A stretch of DNA of 43,464 bases. Origin: Bacillota bacterium. GTDB taxonomy: Bacteria > Bacillota > Clostridia > Lachnospirales > Lachnospiraceae. The position numbers and the translations under genes are program-made. Under the pieces are notes generated by a model. It saw nothing but the letters and a program-made list of their open reading frames with translations. It searched no databases and was not told where the DNA came from. Positions 25,887 through 33,106 of this stretch are shown one piece after another (position 1 is the first letter of the stretch; the number at the start of each line of letters is the position of its first letter). The stretch is from the NCBI GenBank assembly GCA_023420935.1, contig JAEZUR010000022.1, positions 1 through 43,464 of the forward strand. Reading direction: 5' to 3'.

Positions 25887-26474
25887 ATGAAGAAATTGAT
25901 ACTTGGATTGACCGGAGCCAGCGGGAGTGTCTATTTTCTACGTCTTGCCGAACGGTTGTCGCAACAAGATATTGAAGTGCATCTAATTGCGTCACAGATA
26001 GGTGATGAGGTATTGTTATATGAAACTGGCACCACACTACTAGAGCAGGTATTATTATGGAGTGAAAACAAAGCTAAGATAGTACTGGAAGACAATTCCA
26101 ATCTGTTTTCTGCAACCGCCAGTGGTTCCAGTCAGTTTGATGCCATGGTTATTATTCCGTGCTCCATGTCCACCCTGGCTAAGGTTGCGCATGGGATTAC
26201 CGACACGTTATTAACTCGTGCTGCTGATGTTATGATAAAAGAAAGAAAAAGATTGGTGTTGGTACCGAGGGAAACACCTTTTTCTACGATCCATTTGAAG
26301 AATATGACGGAGCTTTCGCAGCAAGGAGTAACCATACTCCCTGCTATGCCTGGATTTTATGGCCAGCCTAAAACAATGGATGACTTGATTGATTTTGTTG
26401 TGGGTAAGACTCTTGACAGTTTAGATATTAAAAATAATAATTACCAAAGATGGGAAGGAAAATATGAAGATTAA
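25887..26474 (+). CDS. ubiX: UbiX family flavin prenyltransferase
   Basis: A 195-residue flavoprotein making prenyl-FMN, the cofactor of UbiD enzymes. The N-terminal GLTGASGSVYFLRL binds FMN phosphate, IIPCSMSTLAKVAHGITDTLLTRAAD is the family core, and PRETPFSTIHLKNM and PAMPGFYG complete the active site. ATG 25887 is chosen over an in-frame TTG at 25860, which has no upstream ribosome site. It overlaps the following lipoprotein gene by 11 bp. Its presence here means the decarboxylase can be matured by the same operon. Confidence 0.94.
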   Translation: MKKLILGLTGASGSVYFLRLAERLSQQDIEVHLIASQIGDEVLLYETGTTLLEQVLLWSENKAKIVLEDNSNLFSATASGSSQFDAMVIIPCSMSTLAKVAHGITDTLLTRAADVMIKERKRLVLVPRETPFSTIHLKNMTELSQQGVTILPAMPGFYGQPKTMDDLIDFVVGKTLDSLDIKNNNYQRWEGKYED

Positions 26475-27420
26475 AATAGTTTATGTTATAGCGTTGTTAA
26501 CTTTGTTACTTATGGTTACAGGGTGTTCGAAAAAAAGTGAAATTGTTTCAAGCAGTGAGGAAAAACAGGTTATTCGTATTGGAATGATGTCTTCATCTGA
26601 TGTGATTCCTTATGCACTTATTAATGAAAACAAGCTTTCAGATAAATACAATTTTGAGCTTGATTTACAGGTTTTCACTTCTGCCAAAGATAGAGATGCA
26701 GCGTTTCAGGCGGGAGAATTGGACGGCGTACTAACAGATTATATTGGCGTTTGCATGTATCAGAACGCAGGATTTGATGTTAAAATTACAGGTATTACAG
26801 ATGGTGATTACATTCTGTTGGCAGGAAAAGACAGTGGTATTACTGATATAAGTCAAATAAATGGAAAGAATATTGCTATATCAGAAAAAACACTGATTGA
26901 ATATACCTTAGATAATATTTTAGTGAAGAATGGATTAAAAGATACGGATGTCATAAAAGAGGTGGTTCCACGTATACCAGATCGTTTGGAACTTCTTAGA
27001 AATGATAAAATTGATCTTGGTTTAATGCCTGAGCCATTTGCAACTCTTGCATTGAAAGATGGTGCGATACAGCTTGGTACCGCAAATGAATACGGTCTAT
27101 ATCCAGCTGTTTCCGCTTTCTCAAAAACTGCACTAGATAGCAAAAACGAGGCAATTCGTAATCTTTACAAGGCTTATAATGAGGCTGTTGATTATATGAA
27201 TCAAACAGATATAGAGCAATACGAAAAAATGGTGATCGAAGCGGTAGGCTATCCAGAAGAGATGTTGGGCAAGATTACGGTAAAGCCATTTCGCGAAAGC
27301 AAGCTTCCATCGGAAGAGGAAGTTCTTGCTGCAGTGCAATGGGCCAGCGATAAGGGACTATGCAAGTCAACACTAAGTTATGAACAAATGACTTATAATG
27401 TGAATAGTGAATCCAAATAA
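26464..27420 (+). CDS. NitT/TauT-type ABC substrate-binding lipoprotein
   Basis: A 318-residue binding protein with a lipoprotein signal (lipobox VTGC, Cys21) and the NMT1/SsuA-like fold of importers for small anions and aromatic compounds: IRIGMMSSSDVIPYALINEN, FQAGELDGVLTDYIGV, GKNIAISEKTLIEYTLDNIL and LMPEPFATLALKDG. It overlaps ubiX by 11 bp, so it belongs to the same operon as the prenylation and decarboxylation enzymes. The MqnA/MqnD enzymes share this general fold but have no lipoprotein signal, and this gene is followed by its own ATPase and permease, so a transport role is favoured. Confidence 0.88.
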   Translation: MKIKIVYVIALLTLLLMVTGCSKKSEIVSSSEEKQVIRIGMMSSSDVIPYALINENKLSDKYNFELDLQVFTSAKDRDAAFQAGELDGVLTDYIGVCMYQNAGFDVKITGITDGDYILLAGKDSGITDISQINGKNIAISEKTLIEYTLDNILVKNGLKDTDVIKEVVPRIPDRLELLRNDKIDLGLMPEPFATLALKDGAIQLGTANEYGLYPAVSAFSKTALDSKNEAIRNLYKAYNEAVDYMNQTDIEQYEKMVIEAVGYPEEMLGKITVKPFRESKLPSEEEVLAAVQWASDKGLCKSTLSYEQMTYNVNSESK

Positions 27421-27433
27421 TTAGGTGATAAAG

Positions 27434-28207
27434 ATGATGAAAATAGACGGTATTTCTGTAAGTTACCAGACAAAGGGCAGGAGAGTTTCGGTTCTTCGGA
27501 ATTTCTCTTTGCACCTTCTAGAGGGAGAGGTTTTGGCAGTGCTTGGTTCGTCAGGTTGTGGCAAATCCACACTAATCCAAGTACTTGCAGGTATGCTTCC
27601 TGTGGAATATGGAACAGTGACTGTTGATAAAGATGGAGTTGACATCCCCCTCAATCCTAAAGTTCATAAAATAGCAGTTATACCACAAAATTGTGGATTA
27701 CTTCCGTGGAAGACCATTCGCCAAAACTGCCTGTTGCCCCTTAAATTACATAATTTAAAGATTGACGATAAGAAACATGCTGAGTTGGAGGAGACTTCCC
27801 GTTCTTTACATGTGGACTCCTTATTGCAACGATATCCTCATGAACTTAGTGGCGGTCAGGTACAGCGAGCAGCACTTGCTCGGGCATTTTTACAGGAACC
27901 CGATCTCCTTTTGATGGATGAGCCTTTTTCTTCTTTGGATGCAATTACCCGTTCTGATGCATGGGAACTTTTCCTTAATATATGGAAGAAAAAGCAGCCG
28001 ATTACTATATTGGTTACGCACAGCATAGAAGAGGCATTGTACTTGGGCAATAAAATTGCAGTACTTGATAAAGAAAAGGGCAGTTTGCTTGAACAGATGG
28101 ATAATCCGTTTTTTGGACAGACTGACATAATCCAAGAGGACTTTCTTCAAATGAAACAGAAAATGCTCCGATTGCTAAAACCAATAGATAGGGGAGAGAT
28201 ACGATGA
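27434..28207 (+). CDS. ABC transporter ATP-binding protein (NitT/TauT type)
   Basis: A 257-residue ATPase: Walker A GSSGCGKST, Q-loop IPQNCGLLPWKT, signature LSGGQVQRAALARAF, Walker B LLLMDEPFSSLD and switch histidine in VTHSIEEA. It energises the importer formed with the flanking lipoprotein and permease. GTG 27425 is in frame, but AGGTGA at 27423-27428 serves ATG 27434 or ATG 27437. It overlaps the permease gene by four bases (ATGA). Confidence 0.92.
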   Translation: MMKIDGISVSYQTKGRRVSVLRNFSLHLLEGEVLAVLGSSGCGKSTLIQVLAGMLPVEYGTVTVDKDGVDIPLNPKVHKIAVIPQNCGLLPWKTIRQNCLLPLKLHNLKIDDKKHAELEETSRSLHVDSLLQRYPHELSGGQVQRAALARAFLQEPDLLLMDEPFSSLDAITRSDAWELFLNIWKKKQPITILVTHSIEEALYLGNKIAVLDKEKGSLLEQMDNPFFGQTDIIQEDFLQMKQKMLRLLKPIDRGEIR

Positions 28208-28959
28208 AAAAACTACTAAATCGGATTGGTCTCTTTTTAGAGGGATTTTTGATTATTAATTTCATCTGGTATATTGGATATCTTTCTGTGCAAACAACCG
28301 TTGTTCCTAATCCAATTACTGTATATCAGAATTTTGGTAATGTACTTGCTGACCACATTCTGATACATATCCTGTACAGTTTGAAACGAATTGTTCAGGG
28401 TTTGTGTTTGTCTCTAATGATTGGTATTCCAATAGGAATACTAATGGCATATTCAAATAAGGCCAACAGAATACTCTATCCGATTGTCTATTTTAGTTAT
28501 CCGATTCCCAAGACGGCATTACTTCCAATCGTCATGCTTTTATGGGGTATGCGGGATGGATCAAAGATTGCCATCATCTTTCTGATTATTGTTTTTCAAG
28601 TAATTGTAGCGGTTCGTGATAGTATACAGAACATTGATCCTTCGCTTTATCTTGTAACGGTCAGTGCCGGAGCTACAAGAAGCCAGGTTATTTGGCATGT
28701 TACACTGCCTGCAATCTTACCAGAACTGTTGACAAGTCTACGTGTCTCTCTTGGAACTGCGGTTTCTGTTTTATTTTTTGTGGAGGCTTATGGAACAAGA
28801 TATGGGATGGGGTATTATATCGTTGACGCATGGTCACGAATAGACTATATCGGCATGTACAGTGGTATAATTGTAATTTCTGTTGTTGGTTTTGCAATGT
28901 TCGCAGCGGTGGATTTGCTATCGGCGAAGCTTTGTAACTGGAAAAAGGTTAAGAGATAA
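28204..28959 (+). CDS. ABC transporter permease (NitT/TauT type)
   Basis: A 251-residue inner-membrane permease with about six helices and the coupling loop SLYLVTVSAGATRSQVIWHVTLPAILPEL, the SsuC/TauC-type EAA motif. PKTALLPIVMLLWGMRDGSKI is also typical. It is the last gene of the six-gene operon beginning at 23252. No clear terminator is seen in the 81-bp gap before the CsbD-like gene. Confidence 0.92.
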   Translation: MKKLLNRIGLFLEGFLIINFIWYIGYLSVQTTVVPNPITVYQNFGNVLADHILIHILYSLKRIVQGLCLSLMIGIPIGILMAYSNKANRILYPIVYFSYPIPKTALLPIVMLLWGMRDGSKIAIIFLIIVFQVIVAVRDSIQNIDPSLYLVTVSAGATRSQVIWHVTLPAILPELLTSLRVSLGTAVSVLFFVEAYGTRYGMGYYIVDAWSRIDYIGMYSGIIVISVVGFAMFAAVDLLSAKLCNWKKVKR

Positions 28960-28960
28960 A

Positions 28961-29027
28961 AATTAAACGTATATTTCATATGTATGTACAGATAATAAAG
29001 CATATCAATTAAAACATATTTCATATG
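28961..29027 (+). repeat. Imperfect direct repeat upstream of the CsbD-like gene
   Basis: AATTAAA plus ATATTTCATATG occurs at 28961-28982 and again at 29007-29027, the second ending at the ribosome site. It could be a paired regulator site. Confidence 0.45.
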
Positions 29028-29040
29028 GAGGTGCAGTTAT

Positions 29041-29262
29041 ATGAGGAATGAACTTGAGAATGCAAAAGATAAGGTTGTAGGTATGATAAAAGAAACATCA
29101 GGAAAACTAATGGATGATGATAAACTTGAGTTGAAAGGTAAGATGCAGTCAATGAAAGCGGATATTGGTGATAAAGTGGAAGATATGAAAGATGAAGTAG
29201 CTGGTAAAGCCAATCAAATCATAGATAAGGTAAGAAAAGACAGAAATAATAATTGTAAGTAG
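29041..29262 (+). CDS. CsbD-like small stress protein
   Basis: A 73-residue, highly charged, helix-forming protein of CsbD/YjbJ type, with LENAKDKVVGMIKETSGKLM and LELKGKMQSMKADIGDKVED segments in heptad-like spacing. Family members are abundant under general stress; their molecular role is not established. GGAGG precedes ATG 29041, and a terminator follows at 29308. Whether it has its own promoter or is read from the transporter operon is not clear. Confidence 0.85.
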   Translation: MRNELENAKDKVVGMIKETSGKLMDDDKLELKGKMQSMKADIGDKVEDMKDEVAGKANQIIDKVRKDRNNNCK

Positions 29263-29307
29263 ACTTGAATCAAAACAAAGAATAGAAAATATAGATTACA
29301 TTGTTAT

Positions 29308-29348
29308 AATAAACATCCATACTTATGGTATAGGGTGTTTATTTTTTT
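29308..29348 (+). terminator. Intrinsic terminator after the CsbD-like gene
   Basis: AATAAACA (29308-29315) pairs with TGTTTATT (29336-29343), with an inner CCATA/TGGTA-like stem, followed by a T run. Confidence 0.8.
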
Positions 29349-29443
29349 GGAATGAGGATTGGCAACTTGGAACACATTTGTAGAAATAAAGTATTTATCA
29401 TGGTATAATTGTAACAAGATTGCGATAAGAAAGGTGAGTATAT

Positions 29444-30367
29444 ATGTCCAAACACATTGAAATTGATATGGAAGATGCTGAAACTCTATGTAATGTTGGG
29501 AAAGCGATATCTTCTCCTATCAGAATTGAAATCTTGAAATTATTATATGAGAACGGCATGATTATTGGCGACATTGCTAAAAAGCTTGATATCCCAGCAT
29601 CCAGTGCTGCGATGCATGTGAAAATACTTGAGAAGGCTGATCTGATTCGTATGGAAGAGCAACCTGGGACAAGAGGTTCAACAAAACTTTGTAATAGAAA
29701 AGTGGATTATATAAACCTGGCTTTAATTAGTAAGGATGCAAACGTAAGAGAGATAGTTAGCATGGAAATGCCAGTTGGAGCATTTACGGATTGTCGTGTT
29801 GTACCGACATGTGGAATGCTAAGTGATGCGGGAGTAATAGGTATGGAAGATCAGGAAGGTCTGTTCTATCTTCCTGATCGAGTGAATGCAAAGACATTAT
29901 GGAGTTCAGGCGGTTATGTCCAGTACCGTTTTGCTAATGCGATACCGAAGAAACGAAAACCAAAAAGATTACGACTTATGATGGAGATATGTTCGGAAGC
30001 ACCGAATTATAAAGAAGACTGGAAATCTGATATTACAGTGTGGATTAATGGAATTGATTGCGGAACATGGACATGCCCCGGAGATTTTGGTTCCAGACGA
30101 GGGAGACTTACGCCAGAATTTTGGGCAGGTAATGGTGCTACACAATATGGATTGTTAACAACTTGGGAAGTCAGAGAGGATGGAGCATATATTAATGAGA
30201 CCAAGGTTGATAACATATCAATAGAAACATTAAGTATTATGGATAAATCGTACATTGATGTTAGGATTGGTAACAAAGAGGATGCAAAATATGTGGGAGG
30301 TTTCAATATTTTTGGTAAGGGCTTTGGCGATTTTAATCAGGATATCATTCTAACAATGGATTATTAG
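29444..30367 (+). CDS. ArsR-type regulator with large C-terminal beta-rich domain
   Basis: A 307-residue protein. Residues about 10-95 form an ArsR-like winged helix (AISSPIRIEILKLLYENG, then IGDIAKKLDIPASSAAMHVK as recognition helix and a wing near GTRGSTK). The C-terminal ~180 residues (from about 130) are beta-rich and Trp/Gly-rich, with WKSDITVWINGIDCGTWTC, DFGSRRGRLTPEFW and VGGFNIFGKGFGDFNQ, suggesting a jelly-roll carbohydrate-binding-like domain. ArsR proteins are usually about 100 residues, so this is a fusion, probably a one-component sugar-sensing regulator. A strong terminator separates it from the sugar operon downstream. A TATAAT lies at about 29403, without a good -35. Confidence 0.82.
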   Translation: MSKHIEIDMEDAETLCNVGKAISSPIRIEILKLLYENGMIIGDIAKKLDIPASSAAMHVKILEKADLIRMEEQPGTRGSTKLCNRKVDYINLALISKDANVREIVSMEMPVGAFTDCRVVPTCGMLSDAGVIGMEDQEGLFYLPDRVNAKTLWSSGGYVQYRFANAIPKKRKPKRLRLMMEICSEAPNYKEDWKSDITVWINGIDCGTWTCPGDFGSRRGRLTPEFWAGNGATQYGLLTTWEVREDGAYINETKVDNISIETLSIMDKSYIDVRIGNKEDAKYVGGFNIFGKGFGDFNQDIILTMDY

Positions 30368-30391
30368 TAAGTATAGGTATTATAAAAACAA

Positions 30392-30448
30392 CAACCCGTT
30401 ACTATTTAAACATATTTTTTGTTGGATAGTAACGGGTTGATTTTATTT
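30392..30448 (+). terminator. Strong terminator after the ArsR-type regulator
   Basis: CAACCCGTTACTAT (30392-30405) and ATAGTAACGGGTTG (30426-30439) form a perfect 14-bp stem followed by ATTTTATTT. The loop carries one copy of the decamer TATTTAAACA. Confidence 0.92.
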
Positions 30449-30471
30449 AAACAATAATAATGTTTAAATAA
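30443..30471. promoter_or_regulatory. Operator-like inverted repeat upstream of the sugar operon
   Basis: TTATTTAAACA and TGTTTAAATAA form a perfect 11-bp inverted repeat with a 7-bp spacer, 43 bp upstream of the -35. The same decamer recurs at 30403-30412 and, inverted, at 30609-30618. Confidence 0.7.
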
Positions 30472-30513
30472 TGGCGGAATAATAAAAAATACACAAAAAT
30501 TAGTATAATATTG

Positions 30514-30542
30514 TTGACATAGTGTTCAAAATAGAGTATATT
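30514..30542 (+). promoter_or_regulatory. Promoter of the second sugar transporter operon
   Basis: A perfect TTGACA (30514-30519), a 17-bp spacer and TATATT (30537-30542). The untranslated leader is therefore about 140 nt. Confidence 0.8.
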
Positions 30543-30585
30543 ATACATGAAAGGAACAAAAATAATGTTCAATTCAAAACAAAAT

Positions 30586-30624
30586 AAATTTTATTTCAAC
30601 AAAATAATTGTTTAAATAAAATTT
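30586..30624 (+). promoter_or_regulatory. AT-rich dyad in the leader of the sugar operon
   Basis: AAATTTTATTT-C-AACAA pairs with TTGTT-T-AAATAAAATTT around the loop AATAA, one mismatch in 17 positions. It includes an inverted copy of the TATTTAAACA decamer. It may act as DNA operator or RNA hairpin. Confidence 0.5.
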
Positions 30625-30625
30625 A

Positions 30626-30641
30626 ATGTTAGCGCCGGCAA
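30626..30641 (+). promoter_or_regulatory. Possible catabolite response element
   Basis: ATGTTAGCGCCGGCAA keeps the conserved outer positions of the CcpA site (WTG, RCG, CAW) but has GC at the usually A/T centre. It lies about 80 bp inside the transcript, a position where CcpA can block elongation. It also forms an ATGTTAG/CTAACAT hairpin with downstream bases. Confidence 0.35.
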
Positions 30642-30691
30642 AACTAACATGTAGTATGGTTTCAAGCAAAACTTATATTGGGAGGTTATTT

Positions 30692-32086
30692 ATGAAAAAG
30701 AAAATTGTTTCTTTATTGACAGCAGTGACACTTGTAGCATCTATGTTAGTAGGGTGCGGTGGTAATGCAAAAACAGAAAATACAACAGGTGCTTCAAAAG
30801 CAGAGAAAACTGCCGATGCCGATGCAACTACAGATGCAGGCGCAGGTGGAGAAGTTGATGTAAATGAAGATGGAACAGTAAACAATCCAGAAAGCGTGAA
30901 AGTTGAGGATGGTAAATTAGTATTCTGGTCACTTTTTGGTGGCGGCGATGGTGCATTCATGGATAAAATTATTGAGGATCATAATAATGGTGACTCAAAA
31001 ATGGATGTACAATCTATTATGTTAGTTTGGGCAGACTATTATACAAAACTTCAGACTGCAGTTGCAGCTGGAAAAGGTCCTGATATTGGAGCATCACATG
31101 TCTCAAAACTTTCAGAGTTAGTAGAACAGGGTGTTGTAGTTCCAATTGATGATTATCTTGATCAATTAGGTGTTGATTTAAGTAAATTATATTCTCCTAC
31201 TTCAATCGACAGTGTTACATTTGATGGAGCTACCTATGCAATTCCATTAGATACCCATGCTGAGATTTTATATGCAAATACGGATATCATGGAAAAGGCT
31301 GGCGTTACATTAAATGCAGATGGACAACTTGATATCACAAACGTGGATGAATTCAAAGCCATCCTTGACAAAATAAAAGCAGTTATTCCAGATGACGGTA
31401 GTACTATTGCAATTACCAATGCTGGTGATGACCCTTATAGACTTTGGTGGGCAGTATACTTCCAGATGGGAGGTAGTGGCTTAGTTAACGATGAGGGAAC
31501 TGAAGTTACATTAGATACAGAAACTGCAATCAAAGCAGCAGAATTTGTTAAGAGTCTTTATGATGATGGATACATAAAAGAAGGTATTGATGATCACCAA
31601 GCATTCTTCCAGAGTGGAAAAGCAGGTCTATGTATCGGTGGTACTTGGGCTACTGGAGCATTTGAAGGTACCGAAGGTTTGAAGTTTGAAGCGCAGGCAT
31701 TCCCACAATTATTTGAAAATGCTGCTTGTTGGGCAGATTCTCATTCTTTAATCATTCCTTACAACAAGGAGCGTACAGAAGAAGAAACTTTAGCAGCAGT
31801 TGAATTTATCGTAAATGTATCGGGTAATGGTGGCGCTATCTGGGCTAAGTCAGGTCAGATTCCATCTAATCTAGCTGTTCTTGAAAGTGAAGAATATAAA
31901 GCTTTACCATATAGAAGTGGTTACAAGTCAGAACTTGATAAGGCTGTAATGCCAACAAAGAATGCTAATTTCTATGCAATGAAAGCTGGAATTATTGGTT
32001 CACTTGATGGAGTATGGACAGGGCAGGTAGATGCTGCAACTGCAGTAGACTACATCAAATCTGAATTAGAAACAAACTTAAATTAA
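30692..32086 (+). CDS. Sugar ABC transporter substrate-binding lipoprotein (family 1)
   Basis: A 464-residue lipoprotein with lipobox LVGC (Cys22) and an acidic, Thr/Ala-rich linker, then an SBP_bac_1 domain (KLVFWSLFGGGDGAFMDKII, AAGKGPDIGASHVSKLSELV, FFQSGKAGLCIGGTWATGAF). It is probably specific for an oligosaccharide released outside the cell. The start is ATG 30692, eight bases after GGGAGG; an in-frame ATG at 30626 lies inside the cre-like element and has no ribosome site. It opens the operon containing two permeases and a GH2 enzyme. It is a different lineage from the binding protein at 8078, being longer at the N-terminus and differing throughout. Confidence 0.93.
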   Translation: MKKKIVSLLTAVTLVASMLVGCGGNAKTENTTGASKAEKTADADATTDAGAGGEVDVNEDGTVNNPESVKVEDGKLVFWSLFGGGDGAFMDKIIEDHNNGDSKMDVQSIMLVWADYYTKLQTAVAAGKGPDIGASHVSKLSELVEQGVVVPIDDYLDQLGVDLSKLYSPTSIDSVTFDGATYAIPLDTHAEILYANTDIMEKAGVTLNADGQLDITNVDEFKAILDKIKAVIPDDGSTIAITNAGDDPYRLWWAVYFQMGGSGLVNDEGTEVTLDTETAIKAAEFVKSLYDDGYIKEGIDDHQAFFQSGKAGLCIGGTWATGAFEGTEGLKFEAQAFPQLFENAACWADSHSLIIPYNKERTEEETLAAVEFIVNVSGNGGAIWAKSGQIPSNLAVLESEEYKALPYRSGYKSELDKAVMPTKNANFYAMKAGIIGSLDGVWTGQVDAATAVDYIKSELETNLN

Positions 32087-32111
32087 AGATATCAGTATAC
32101 AAGCAGCCAAC

Positions 32112-32188
32112 AAAAAGAGGGGTTCTGCAGAGCTCCTCTTTTTATCATTCATGACAATAGAAAGTTCGTCAAGCGTACTTTCTATTGT
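32112..32188 (+). terminator. Two hairpins between binding protein and permeases
   Basis: The first, AAAAAGAGGGGTTC / GAGCTCCTCTTTTT with a TGCA loop, has its own T run and resembles an intrinsic terminator. The second, ACAATAGAAAGT (32154-32165) / ACTTTCTATTGT (32177-32188), is a perfect 12-bp stem. Partial termination or mRNA protection would lower permease relative to binding protein. Confidence 0.7.
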
Positions 32189-32221
32189 TAGTAGTAATTC
32201 TGAAACGGAGGTTATAAATGG

Positions 32222-33106
32222 ATGACTAAAAAAGTTAAGTCTTCTTTGATAGCATGTGGGTTTATTTTGCCATTCTTCATCCTTTACACAATTTTTACAA
32301 TCTGGCCTGTTATCCAAGGTGTATATATAAGCTTTTTTAATTGGAGTTTAATGGGGAAAATGGACTATGTAGGGGTTCAAAATTATACAAGATTTTTGGG
32401 AGATAAAAATTTCTGGGGAGCATTAAGAAATACATTTACTTTTGTGATGATTACAGCTCCGTCTCTTGTAATAATCGCTTTGGCTCTTGCGTTACTTGCC
32501 AATCGTCCTACAAAGCTGAAAAAATATTTAAGAATAAGTTATTATCTTCCAAGTGTATTATCTGTTTCAGTAGCCTCATTTATTGCAAGATATATGTTTG
32601 CACCATATAGAGGATTTGTAAATGGTTTATTACATGCTTTGGGATTTTTAAAACCAGATGTTGAACTTCAGTGGTTACAGGATACAGGGCTTGTTTGGCA
32701 AACACTATCCTCAATGACAGTATGGTGGACAGTTGGTTTTAGCATGATGCTATATCTTTCTGCACTGCAGGATATATCTCCTCAGATACTAGAAGCAGCA
32801 GATATTGATGGTGCTACCAAAAGGCAACAACTATTTTCTATTGTCATACCATTATTAAAGCCTACAACATGGTTGGTGATTTTACTCCAGGTAATGGCTT
32901 GCTTCAAAGTATTCGGACAGATACAAATGATTACAGGCGGAGGGCCAGCCTCTGCAACGAGACCATTAATCCAATATATCTATGAAACTGCTTTTCAAAA
33001 GAGTAAATTAGGATATGCAGCGGCTATGTCGTATGTTCTTTTCTTTATTCTAGTCATACTCTCTATTGTTCAACAGATCATGCAGAAGAAGGGAGAGAAA
33101 GACTGA
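32222..33106 (+). CDS. Sugar ABC transporter permease (MalF/UgpA type)
   Basis: A 294-residue permease with about six helices, the EAA loop QILEAADIDGATKRQQLFSIVIPLL and the CUT1 ending region TGGGPASATRPLIQYIYETAF. The usual ribosome site GGAGG (32207-32211) is ten bases before ATG 32222 but only six before ATG 32218, which reads a three-codon frame (ATG GAT GAC TAA) overlapping this start. The gene is followed with a one-base overlap (TGATG) by its partner. Confidence 0.92.
   Translation: MTKKVKSSLIACGFILPFFILYTIFTIWPVIQGVYISFFNWSLMGKMDYVGVQNYTRFLGDKNFWGALRNTFTFVMITAPSLVIIALALALLANRPTKLKKYLRISYYLPSVLSVSVASFIARYMFAPYRGFVNGLLHALGFLKPDVELQWLQDTGLVWQTLSSMTVWWTVGFSMMLYLSALQDISPQILEAADIDGATKRQQLFSIVIPLLKPTTWLVILLQVMACFKVFGQIQMITGGGPASATRPLIQYIYETAFQKSKLGYAAAMSYVLFFILVILSIVQQIMQKKGEKD

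Noticed and set aside
26464..27420. Binding protein as an MqnA/MqnD-type menaquinone enzyme
   Set aside because: It has a lipoprotein signal with lipobox and is followed by its own ATPase and permease, so transport is the better reading despite the related fold.
29308..30624. CRISPR array or riboswitch in the AT-rich intergenic DNA
   Set aside because: The repeats are a decamer and dyads without regular spacers, and no known aptamer motif is recognisable.
30586..30624. Intrinsic terminator in the sugar operon leader
   Set aside because: The stem is nearly all A-T and no T run follows it on the plus strand.
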